Source: Clostridium sp. UBA5530
GTDB lineage: Bacteria; Bacillota; Clostridia; Clostridiales; Clostridiaceae
Direction: 5' to 3'
Assembly (NCBI GenBank): GCA_002423705.1
Contig: DINW01000048.1
Location: forward strand, 7,082-22,596
DNA: 15,515 nt
The translations under genes and the position numbers were made by a program. Shown here piece after piece: positions 1 to 5,737 of the stretch; positions within the stretch are counted from its first letter, which is position 1; the number at the start of each line of letters is the position of its first letter. The notes under the pieces were generated by a model. The model worked only from the letters and a program-made list of their open reading frames with translations, ran no database searches and was not told the DNA's origin.

Positions 1-64
1 AAACTTTATTCCCAAAGCATTTTTTGGCTTTCTCTTCAATGATTTTCCCCATAATTTCTTCCAT
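1..64 (-). CDS. Start of an unidentified gene, cut by the window edge
   Basis: Reading leftward from ATG at 64-62, the frame stays open to the window edge and gives 21 residues, beginning MEEIMGKIIEEK and ending KKCFGNKV. A GGAGG SD site (about 72-77 on the plus strand) lies about 8 nt upstream, a normal clostridial arrangement, so this is very probably a real start. The peptide is charged and has no signal sequence or recognisable motif, so I assign no function. A structured leader lies upstream, and the 31 bases ending at the SD closely match the leader of the leftward GNAT gene near the right end of the window. Confidence 0.65.
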   Translation of the reverse strand, partial: MEEIMGKIIEEKAKKCFGNKV

Positions 65-71
65 AATCTCT

Positions 72-102
72 TCCTCCACAATTTTATCTCATATCTACCT
101 AC
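72..102 (-). repeat. Leader repeat, copy 1 (before the left-edge gene)
   Basis: Read leftward, this is GTAGGTAGATATGA followed by an AT-rich stretch and GGAGGA. The copy at 15472-15502 shares the first 14 bases exactly, then matches with one gap and a few substitutions through the SD. The element sits at the same place in both genes, directly before the start codon. It may be a shared 5' UTR or regulatory site. No family is recognised. Confidence 0.55.
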
Positions 103-117
103 CATCCCATTTAGGCT

Positions 118-140
118 GGGTATAGCCGTAGCTACAACCC
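118..140 (-). other. Leader hairpin with a UACG tetraloop
   Basis: On the minus strand, GGGT (140-137) pairs with ACCC (121-118). After one bulged base, GTAGC (135-131) pairs with GCTAT (126-122) with one G-U pair, closing a UACG loop with a C-G pair. That is the cUNCGg tetraloop type, known for high stability. The minus-strand RNA folds better than the plus strand, consistent with a leader of the left-edge gene. The ACCC arm could also pair with TGGG near 107-110, giving two exclusive folds. Function is unknown. Confidence 0.45.
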
Positions 141-197
141 TATATTAGTTGAGCTTAATTTCTATATGTTAATTATATATTATTTTCCAAAAAACAC

Positions 198-226
198 TAG
201 ACTTTAATTTAATAATCTGGTATAGT
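198..226 (+). promoter_or_regulatory. Orphan sigma-A-like promoter
   Basis: TAGACT (198-203), a 17-bp spacer and TATAGT (221-226) with a TGG extended -10. No plus-strand gene follows. A terminator-like hairpin begins only about 9 bases past the -10, so any transcript from here would be about 30 nt. This is a sequence match only. Confidence 0.35.
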
Positions 227-234
227 TTTATATG

Positions 235-263
235 AAGTCTTGATATTTTTCAAGGCTTTTTTT
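235..263 (+). terminator. Rho-independent terminator, plus strand, with no gene before it
   Basis: AAGTCTTGA (235-243) pairs with TCAAGGCTT (250-258), nine pairs with one G-U, around a 6-nt loop. A run of seven T (257-263) follows. The minus-strand fold has an A-C mismatch and no T run, so it acts rightward. No rightward gene lies upstream in the window. Confidence 0.5.
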
Positions 264-285
264 ATTGCACTAATTAAATGAAAAA

Positions 286-315
286 GGCTAAAAATACACT
301 TTAGTACTTTTAGCC
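286..315 (-). terminator. Terminator of the RimI-like acetyltransferase gene
   Basis: On the minus strand GGCTAAAA (315-308) pairs with TTTTAGCC (293-286), and a run of five T follows at 285-281. It lies about 100 bases past the stop codon of the leftward acetyltransferase gene and is the best candidate for its transcript end. Confidence 0.65.
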
Positions 316-326
316 TACCGCTGACA

Positions 327-389
327 TTACTTTAACATTGTTCATCAGTTAAATGTAAGGAAAGTGTTCTAGATGAAGCGATTTCCTTA
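327..389. repeat. Two tandem inverted repeats after the acetyltransferase gene
   Basis: First, TTACTTTAAC (327-336) pairs with GTTAAATGTAA (348-358), ten pairs with one bulged base. Second, TAAGGAAA (356-363) pairs exactly with TTTCCTTA (382-389). The two overlap by three bases. They lie between the stop codon (414) and the terminator (286-315), so the mRNA would carry a run of stem-loops in its 3' UTR. Confidence 0.4.
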
Positions 390-413
390 AATCATTCATT
401 ATTCCATACGCCG

Positions 414-863
414 CTATAATTGCAAAACATACTTGTAGGCGCTTTCATTAGGATTATCATAGTAATCATCCTCAATTACATTTATTTTATAGCCACAGTC
501 TTCAAAAACTTTTTGCATTATTTTATTTGAAGCTCTTGTTTCTCCGCAGAAACGTTTCATTCCAAGCTTTTTCATTTCTTCTGTAACATAGTTTAAAAGT
601 TTATAAGCCAGACCTTGTTTTCTATAATCTGGATGAATTGCAATATTCATAATTTTTATGTAATCTCTTTCACCTTTCCAATTGTAAATAAAGATATCTC
701 CAACTATTTTATTGCCATCTAACAATGCATAATAGATTGCTTTTTCATCTTCTAATAGATCCTTCCAATCTTCTTCTTTCCAGTAATCTTTTGGAAAACA
801 CAGTTTATCAAAATTAATAATAGATTTTATGTTTTCAGCATTAAGCTCTTTAATAGTAACCAT
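414..863 (-). CDS. RimI-like GNAT family N-acetyltransferase
   Basis: A 149-residue cytosolic single-domain GNAT, a usual length for the family, expected to move an acetyl group from acetyl-CoA to an amine. The acetyl-CoA pyrophosphate loop reads RKQGLAYKLL (81-90), matching the R/Q-x-x-G-x-A pattern, and follows the beta-4 strand IMNIAIHPDY (71-80). The C-terminal YYDNPNESAYKYVL (134-147) resembles RimI, which acetylates protein N-termini, so a protein substrate is plausible but unproven. ATG at 863 follows GGGGGG with 4 to 5 nt spacing. The gene diverges from the sirtuin gene, and its stop is TAG. The GNAT fold is secure; the substrate is inference. Confidence 0.85.
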   Translation of the reverse strand: MVTIKELNAENIKSIINFDKLCFPKDYWKEEDWKDLLEDEKAIYYALLDGNKIVGDIFIYNWKGERDYIKIMNIAIHPDYRKQGLAYKLLNYVTEEMKKLGMKRFCGETRASNKIMQKVFEDCGYKINVIEDDYYDNPNESAYKYVLQL

Positions 864-923
864 AATTCCCCCCTATAATATAAATCATTTGTATTTCAAA
901 TTCACATTGTCTAAATTACTTTT

Positions 924-952
924 ATCTTATCATCTGTATTATTCAGTTACAA
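924..952 (-). promoter_or_regulatory. Promoter of the RimI-like gene
   Basis: On the minus strand: TTGTAA (952-947), a 17-bp spacer and TAAGAT (929-924), with a TGA extended -10. It would start transcription about 55 bases before the ATG. It is back to back with the sirtuin promoter, with about 40 bp between the elements. Confidence 0.45.
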
Positions 953-988
953 TATATAGTTAACAATTTTATATATTTAACTTCTCTA

Positions 989-997
989 TGCTATAAT
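989..997 (+). promoter_or_regulatory. Extended -10 promoter of the sirtuin operon
   Basis: TGCTATAAT is a consensus extended -10 (TGn TATAAT). The -35 region about 17 bp upstream is AT-rich with no clear hexamer, typical of extended -10 promoters. The predicted transcript starts about 20 bases before the sirtuin ATG. Confidence 0.6.
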
Positions 998-1027
998 AAA
1001 TAAAAATAATATTGGAGATGATTCATT

Positions 1028-1777
1028 ATGAATGCTGAAATAGAACAATTAACCAAAATTTTAAAAGGAAGTAGCAATATGGTATTCTTCGGAGGAGCAG
1101 GGGTATCCACTGCCTCAGGTATACCAGACTTCAGAAGCTCTAATGGGTTATGGAATGAGAAATTAAAGATAAACTTCACTCCTGAGCAACTTGTATCTCA
1201 TACCTTCTTTATGCGGTATCCAGAGGAATTTTTTAAATTTTATAAAGATAAGTTAATCTACCCACAGGCTAAGCCTAATGGTTGTCATATAGCTCTTGCT
1301 AAGCTAGAGAAAATGGGGAAATTGAAGGCTGTAATAACTCAAAATATAGATGGACTTCATCAAGAAGCTGGATCTAGAGCTGTTTATGAACTTCATGGTT
1401 CTGTGCTTAGGAATTACTGTATGAAATGTCATACTTTCTATGATGAAAAATTCATCTTGCAATCAGAGGCAGTGCCTACTTGTTCTAAATGTGGCGGTAA
1501 AGTTAAGCCTGACGTTGTTCTTTATGAGGAAGCTTTAGATAATCATATTATGACTGAAGCTATTAAAGCCATATCACAAGCCGATACCCTAATAATTGGC
1601 GGAACCTCCCTTGTAGTTTATCCAGCAGCTGGACTTATCGATTATTTTAGAGGTAGTAGCCTTGTTCTTATAAATAAGAGTACAACATCAGCAGATAATA
1701 AAGCTGATTTAGTTATAAAGGATGATATTGCCACAGTTCTAAGCCAAGCTGTAGACGGACTATGCAGTAAATTTTAA
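1028..1777 (+). CDS. cobB: NAD-dependent protein deacylase, Sir2 family (CobB/NpdA type)
   Basis: A 249-residue sirtuin that removes acetyl groups from lysines while cleaving NAD. All core motifs are present: the NAD loop GGAGVSTASGIPDFRS (22-37), TQNIDGLHQEAGS (104-116), catalytic His123 in ELHGS, four zinc-binding cysteines (131, 134, 152, 155) and GGTSLVVYPA, which binds the NAD ribose. At the site where desuccinylating class III sirtuins have YxxR, this protein has Tyr72-x-x-Lys75, so ordinary deacetylase activity is more likely. GGAG lies 10 nt before ATG 1028. The next gene starts 18 bp past the stop and is probably co-transcribed. The divergent acetyltransferase suggests a role in reversible acetylation. 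Confidence 0.95.
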   Translation: MNAEIEQLTKILKGSSNMVFFGGAGVSTASGIPDFRSSNGLWNEKLKINFTPEQLVSHTFFMRYPEEFFKFYKDKLIYPQAKPNGCHIALAKLEKMGKLKAVITQNIDGLHQEAGSRAVYELHGSVLRNYCMKCHTFYDEKFILQSEAVPTCSKCGGKVKPDVVLYEEALDNHIMTEAIKAISQADTLIIGGTSLVVYPAAGLIDYFRGSSLVLINKSTTSADNKADLVIKDDIATVLSQAVDGLCSKF

Positions 1778-1795
1778 TTTAGTGAGGTTAAAAAT

Positions 1796-2542
1796 ATGAA
1801 AATAGATTTTTATTACTTTGGAATGCAATGCCCTATAATCTATGAAACTTTAAGTCTTCTAGAACTATATAAAGATATGTTCCACATCTCAACATATAAT
1901 GTTGAAAATGATTATGAAACAGCAGCAAAACTTAAAATGTTTTTCCCTTTTCTCACAGTGGTAAACGATAATCTTAGGTATAGAGCTCCTATAAATAAAT
2001 TATTTTTAGAAAAACTGCTACACAATGAAGAAATCTTAGAAAAACCTTATGTTATACCTTTAAGTAATAATATCTTCAAAGGTGATATTGTTCCACTTAC
2101 TAAATCTAATATCTATTTACTTGCTGATAAATGCACTTTAAATAGTTCAAAGGTATCCTGTGAAAAAAAAGGTGCCTTTTTAAGCTATCACTGTGATGAT
2201 ATTTTAGGCTTTCTAAACATTAAGGATTCCAAAGTTATGGGCGGAGTAGAATTTCTACCTTCACAGAAAGTGCCCTATAATATTCCTAAAAATAAGGATT
2301 ATGCTTTTATAACCTGCCTGTATCACTCTTCCACAGAATATGACTATAAATCAGAACCCTTAAGAGCTTTAGAAAATTACCTAGCTAATAAGTATTCAAC
2401 AGTATTTGCCATAACTGATGAATTTGGAACCTTCCCAAATGGTAATCTGGATTGGTTTTTAAAACATGGCTATAAAGATGAGAAGATTATTTCTGTAGAA
2501 GATGGCTATTGTATCCTTCATCTTGTAAGCAAAACCTTATAG
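1796..2542 (+). CDS. Two-domain protein: thioredoxin-like N-terminus, GNAT-like C-terminus
   Basis: A 248-residue protein without signal peptide or membrane helices. Residues 1-75 look like a thioredoxin fold: a beta strand, then FGMQCP with a lone Cys12, and PFLTVVNDNLRYRAP at the cis-Pro region. Residues 135-248 resemble a GNAT core: GGVEFLP (149-155), the strand DYAFITCLY (168-176) and a C-terminal DWFLKHGY (219-226). The glycine-rich acetyl-CoA loop expected after that strand is replaced by EYDYKSEPLRALE, so catalysis is doubtful. From memory, B. subtilis YoaP has similar modules in the opposite order. The gene lies 18 bp after the sirtuin gene with GTGAGG as SD. The fold assignment is inference. 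Confidence 0.55.
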   Translation: MKIDFYYFGMQCPIIYETLSLLELYKDMFHISTYNVENDYETAAKLKMFFPFLTVVNDNLRYRAPINKLFLEKLLHNEEILEKPYVIPLSNNIFKGDIVPLTKSNIYLLADKCTLNSSKVSCEKKGAFLSYHCDDILGFLNIKDSKVMGGVEFLPSQKVPYNIPKNKDYAFITCLYHSSTEYDYKSEPLRALENYLANKYSTVFAITDEFGTFPNGNLDWFLKHGYKDEKIISVEDGYCILHLVSKTL

Positions 2543-2582
2543 AAACAACTTCTCTTTGGAATTCCTAATAACTTATCTAAAA

Positions 2583-2737
2583 TTACTTGTTAAGTTTGGA
2601 ATAGTGGTTTTTTATCTTATGTAGTAAAGAGCATTGATTGTTACAGCAAGTAAGCGTTATGTAAAACCATCCCTCTTTAAGATGAAGATATCAATAGAAT
2701 ATTGCTTAGTTTTACTTGTTACACTGCTATTCAATGC
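2583..2737 (+). other. Gene-free stretch with nested inverted repeats, candidate structured RNA
   Basis: No ORF is convincing between 2543 and 2832. GCATTGA (2631-2637) pairs with TCAATGC (2731-2737), AGCA (2645-2648) with TGCT (2725-2728), and GTAAAAC (2661-2667) with GTTTTAC (2709-2715), all nested. Inside are CATC/GATG (2668-2671, 2681-2684) and CAATA/TATTG (2692-2696, 2700-2704). CAAGTAA (2647-2653) can instead pair with TTACTTG at 2583-2589 or 2712-2718, giving exclusive alternatives. It lies about 95 bases before the LytTR gene. It could be an untranslated RNA, a 3' UTR or chance structure. Confidence 0.3.
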
Positions 2738-2765
2738 AACTTGGTAATAAAAAAAATCATGTTGG

Positions 2766-2797
2766 TAGATTTATATATACTAATCTTCATAAATCTA
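2766..2797. promoter_or_regulatory. 9-bp inverted repeat, candidate LytTR operator
   Basis: TAGATTTAT (2766-2774) and ATAAATCTA (2789-2797) are perfect inverted copies separated by 14 bp, so their centres lie about two helical turns apart. The right arm ends directly before the -10 hexamer and the left arm abuts the -35 position. LytTR proteins bind paired 9-bp sites upstream of their own genes, so autoregulation is a reasonable inference. Occupying the right arm would block RNA polymerase. Confidence 0.5.
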
Positions 2798-2803
2798 TAT
2801 AAT
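2775..2803 (+). promoter_or_regulatory. Promoter of the LytTR/ABC operon
   Basis: TATAAT at 2798-2803 is a perfect -10. The -35 position 17 bp upstream reads ATATAC, a poor match, which fits a promoter that needs help or is tightly controlled. The inverted repeat at 2766-2797 covers the -35 and the spacer. Confidence 0.5.
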
Positions 2804-2832
2804 TAATTTATAGGTATTGGAGGTAGTAGACT

Positions 2833-3270
2833 ATGAAATTAGTTGTTAACGAAGACCCTAATATAACTGAAGATGAAATAATAATTAACTGCCGTAAGAT
2901 AGATGGGAGATTGCTAAATATATTAAACCATTTAAAAGCTCAGGATGAAAAAATAACAGTATATAAAAATGGTAGCATATTTATTATAGACCTTAACCAT
3001 ATCCTATATTTTGAATCTGTGGATAAGAAAACCTTTGTATACACTAAAAATCAAGTTTATGAATCTCCTTTAAGGCTATATGAAATTGAAGATAAATTTA
3101 GTTTTGGAGACTTTTTTAGAGCTTCTAAGTCCACTATCATAAATTTATCTAGGATAAAGCGAATAAATCCAATGTTTGGTGGCAAAGTAGAAGTTATTTT
3201 AGATAATGATGAAAAACTTTTGGTATCTAGACAGTACGTGAAAATTCTCAAAGAAAAACTTAACTATTAG
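2833..3270 (+). CDS. LytTR-domain DNA-binding transcriptional regulator
   Basis: A 145-residue regulator with a C-terminal LytTR DNA-binding domain (about residues 46-143). Signature segments are IFIIDLNHILYFES (49-62), FFRASKSTIINLSRIKRI (94-111) and VSRQYVKILK (131-140). The first 45 residues form a short leader, with no phosphoreceiver domain, so it is not a classic response regulator. Control probably comes from the membrane protein encoded next, as in the two-gene LytTR regulatory systems of streptococci, where the membrane partner restrains the regulator. It is the first gene of a four-gene operon. GGAGGTAG precedes the ATG, and the next gene starts 10 bp past the stop. A LytTR-type inverted repeat lies in its promoter. 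Confidence 0.92.
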   Translation: MKLVVNEDPNITEDEIIINCRKIDGRLLNILNHLKAQDEKITVYKNGSIFIIDLNHILYFESVDKKTFVYTKNQVYESPLRLYEIEDKFSFGDFFRASKSTIINLSRIKRINPMFGGKVEVILDNDEKLLVSRQYVKILKEKLNY

Positions 3271-3280
3271 GAGGTATTCA

Positions 3281-3700
3281 ATGAAAGAGTTATTTGATAA
3301 ATCCTATGAAATAAAATCTTTGTGTGGCACCTTTTATATGGGAATAATGCTATCCTATGGTGTTATATCCTTTATTCTTGGTAAGTATTCTGTGTCTATA
3401 AACATAATATGGCAGGTTTTCATATTGGCAGGTTTATCTACCCTATATCAGTATGTATTTTATGGAGAATATTTTTTCCCAAAGTTAAACATAAAGATTA
3501 AGGTATTTATTCATTATATAGTATTTCTCATCACTATGATAATTACAAACTATTTATTTAGTTGGTTTCCTATGATTTTAGTGATTTCTGTATTTACTAT
3601 TTATTTTTTAGCAGTATCCCTTTGCTTCGTAGTGTACAATAAAATTTCTGGAGAAAAGTTCAATAAAAAATTGCTAAACTATAAAAATAAGAATAGTTAG
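3281..3700 (+). CDS. DUF3021 family four-helix membrane protein
   Basis: A 139-residue integral membrane protein with four predicted helices near 14-33, 41-60, 72-93 and 95-118, a cytosolic amphipathic start and a basic tail (FNKKLLNYKNKNS). Size, topology and position right after a LytTR gene match DUF3021 proteins. These are known partners of LytTR regulators and in some streptococcal systems hold the regulator inactive. Here it is the candidate sensor or inhibitor that decides when the ABC transporter downstream is made. The SD is AGGAGG, 10 bp after the regulator's stop, and the ABC gene follows after 12 bp. The signal sensed cannot be read from the sequence. Confidence 0.82.
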   Translation: MKELFDKSYEIKSLCGTFYMGIMLSYGVISFILGKYSVSINIIWQVFILAGLSTLYQYVFYGEYFFPKLNIKIKVFIHYIVFLITMIITNYLFSWFPMILVISVFTIYFLAVSLCFVVYNKISGEKFNKKLLNYKNKNS

Positions 3701-3712
3701 GAGGACGTGTTT

Positions 3713-4594
3713 ATGAATGTAATAAAAATAAATAACCTTACCAAATCCTATGGGAAAAGTAGAGGAATAAACCATATAAATTTGGAAGTCAGGGAGGGTG
3801 AAATCTTCGGTTTTATCGGTCCTAATGGGGCAGGAAAATCAACCACTATTAAAACCTTGCTGAATTTAATTTTCCCTACCTCAGGCTCTGCAACCATTTT
3901 CGGCATGGACGTATGCAGTGAAAGTCATAAAATTAAAAAGTCTATAGGCTATGTTCCCAGTGAAGTAAATTATTATAGTGAGGTTAAAGTAAAAGACATA
4001 ATAGCTTATGCTGAAAGCTTTTACCCAGGGGTAGATAAAGAAAATACAAAAAGAATTTGTAGGGAATTAGAACTTGATATGGAAAAAAGAATGGATGAAT
4101 TAAGCCTAGGAAATAAGAAAAAGGTAGCCATAGCCCAAGCCCTTATCTCTTGTCCCAAGCTTTTAATATTAGACGAGGCTGCCAATGGTCTAGATCCATT
4201 GATGCAAAAGAAACTCTTTGAAATACTTCTTAGAGAGAAGGAAAAAGGTGTAACCATATTTTTATCCTCTCACAATTTAGTGGAAGTTGAAAAATTCTGC
4301 GATAGAGTTGCTGTAATAAAGGAGGGTGAAATAGTTGAAGTTTTAGATATATCTAACCTTGATAAAAAACTAGGTCTTAAAGTAACCATTGAAGGTAGTT
4401 GTATAACAGATTTAAAACCTTTAGCAGATAAAATTATTCATAGTTCTGACAATGAAATCAAATTCATGTATAAAGGAAATATAAATGAACTTATAAAAGC
4501 TCTACAGCCATTGGCTTTAGATAAACTATTAATTGAGGAAGAAAATTTAGAGGACTCATTTTTATCTTATTATGATGAAAAGGCAGGTGAATAA
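3713..4594 (+). CDS. ABC transporter ATP-binding protein
   Basis: A 293-residue ATPase of an ABC-2 exporter. Walker A is GPNGAGKST (36-44), the Q-loop region follows in KSIGYVPSEVNYY, the signature is LSLGNKKKVA (near 130), Walker B plus D-loop is LLILDEAANGLDP (near 151-163), and the H-loop is SSHNL (near 185). The usual LDEPTSGLDP reads LDEAANGLDP. The C-terminal 85 residues form the accessory tail common in such ATPases. I prefer ATG 3713, which lies 8 nt after AGGAGG. An in-frame GTG at 3707 is only two bases from that SD. The permease gene starts 1 bp after the stop, so translation is probably coupled. Confidence 0.93.
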   Translation: MNVIKINNLTKSYGKSRGINHINLEVREGEIFGFIGPNGAGKSTTIKTLLNLIFPTSGSATIFGMDVCSESHKIKKSIGYVPSEVNYYSEVKVKDIIAYAESFYPGVDKENTKRICRELELDMEKRMDELSLGNKKKVAIAQALISCPKLLILDEAANGLDPLMQKKLFEILLREKEKGVTIFLSSHNLVEVEKFCDRVAVIKEGEIVEVLDISNLDKKLGLKVTIEGSCITDLKPLADKIIHSSDNEIKFMYKGNINELIKALQPLALDKLLIEEENLEDSFLSYYDEKAGE

Positions 4595-4595
4595 T

Positions 4596-5411
4596 ATGAA
4601 TATGTTTAAATTTGAATTTAAAAGACTTACCAAAGCTATGTTAATATGGACAGCTATCTCCATATTGTTAATAGGATTATTTGTGATGATATTTCCAACT
4701 ATGAAAGACAGCGGTATGCAAGAGATTGTAAATAGCAAAATGGGAGCAATGCCTGAAGGACTATTGGAAGCTGTAAACCTAACTAAGGATGTGGACTTAA
4801 CTAAACTATCAGATTATATGGCTTACTGTATACAGTATATTGCTATGGCTGCTGGAATATATGGAGCTATATTAGGAACAACAGCTTTAATCAAAGAAGA
4901 AACTGAAGGTACCATAGAATTCTTGTATTCTAAGCCTGTTAAAAGAACCGCTATTATAAGTGCTAAGTTATTAGCCACTGGATTAATTTTTCTTATTTTC
5001 ACTACCTTAGTGGGACTTTTAACCTTTTTAATATCCTTACCTGTTCTACCAGAAGATATTAAGGCTCTTGACTATCTCATGGATTTAAAGCTTATGTTTT
5101 TCGGCATCGCCTTAGTAGGATATGTTTTCATGGCAATAGGTTTCCTTATATCCACATTAATAAAATCCTCTAAAAGCTCCATAGTAATTGGAATCGGCAT
5201 ATTTTTTGCCACCTATATCATAGGTATAGCCTCTAAACTCCAAAAGGATTTACAATGGTTAAAATATTTCTCCCCTGTGGAGTATGGTGAACCAACTAAA
5301 TTAATTAAAGATGGTTTTCAAAGCAATAATCTCTTTCTTGCCTTAGGAATAATTACAGTAACTATCATAGGAACTTATGTAGTATACAATAAAAAAGATA
5401 TGAAGATTTAA
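4596..5411 (+). CDS. ABC-2 type transporter permease
   Basis: A 271-residue membrane subunit with six predicted helices near 15-34, 79-100, 121-150, 166-188, 195-213 and 246-264. EETEGTIEFLYSKPVKR (101-117), before the third helix, is the cytosolic coupling segment typical of ABC-2 permeases. With the preceding ATPase it should form a dimeric exporter. Substrates of LytTR-linked exporters range from peptides to drugs, and nothing here narrows that. ATG 4596 follows AGGTGA by 5 nt, and ATG 4602 is an alternative. An in-frame ATG at 4572 overlaps the ATPase gene and has no SD. It is the last gene of the operon. Confidence 0.88.
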   Translation: MNMFKFEFKRLTKAMLIWTAISILLIGLFVMIFPTMKDSGMQEIVNSKMGAMPEGLLEAVNLTKDVDLTKLSDYMAYCIQYIAMAAGIYGAILGTTALIKEETEGTIEFLYSKPVKRTAIISAKLLATGLIFLIFTTLVGLLTFLISLPVLPEDIKALDYLMDLKLMFFGIALVGYVFMAIGFLISTLIKSSKSSIVIGIGIFFATYIIGIASKLQKDLQWLKYFSPVEYGEPTKLIKDGFQSNNLFLALGIITVTIIGTYVVYNKKDMKI

Positions 5412-5494
5412 ATATATACTATCGGTTTAGTTAAAAAGCTTTGCCATATTCTTATTATCCTTGGCCTATGCCTTTTAGTTATACTATCTTATCT

Positions 5495-5546
5495 AGAGTA
5501 TACTTTTAATTATTAGTATACTCTATTTTTATATTTAGAGTATACT
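5495..5546. repeat. Three copies of a 10-mer around the palindrome AGTATACT
   Basis: AGAGTATACT (5495-5504), its inverse AGTATACTCT (5515-5524) and AGAGTATACT again (5537-5546). The core AGTATACT is itself palindromic and recurs at 5497, 5515 and 5539, with starts 18 and 24 bp apart. The first two copies form a 10-bp stem with a 10-nt loop followed by ATTTTTAT, so this may be a weak terminator for the ABC operon. The third copy suggests a protein-binding site. The rest of the 326-bp gap (5412-5737) is AT-rich and, apart from the gap promoter, shows nothing clear. Confidence 0.5.
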
Positions 5547-5662
5547 ATACATTCCTTAATACCATATATATTATTATTTTTTCATTTAATATAGCATATT
5601 AGAGATATTATTAGTTTTTGCCTAGGTATTTTTGCTTATTTGCTCTAAATAACCTATTCTAT

Positions 5663-5692
5663 TTGTTGCACAAAACACTATTATGCTATACT
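5663..5692 (+). promoter_or_regulatory. Promoter of the gap gene
   Basis: TTGTTG (5663-5668), an 18-bp spacer and TATACT (5687-5692) preceded by TGC, an extended -10. An alternative reading is TTGCAC (5666-5671) with TACTAT at 17 bp. The transcript would start about 40 bases before the ATG. No CggR-type operator is visible. Confidence 0.55.
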
Positions 5693-5737
5693 ATTTAATT
5701 AAAGATTAGATTAATTCCAAGTTATAGGGGGATAAAA

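Noticed and set aside
3707..3712. GTG start for the ABC ATPase two codons upstream
   Set aside because: It lies only two bases after AGGAGG. ATG 3713 has proper 8-nt spacing and gives the usual N-terminus.
4572..4595. Longer permease start inside the ATPase gene
   Set aside because: No SD precedes ATG 4572. ATG 4596 follows AGGTGA and gives a normal permease N-terminus.
5412..5737. CggR-type operator or glycolytic operon layout for gap
   Set aside because: No CGGGAC-like repeats, no cggR gene upstream, and no pgk or tpi downstream.
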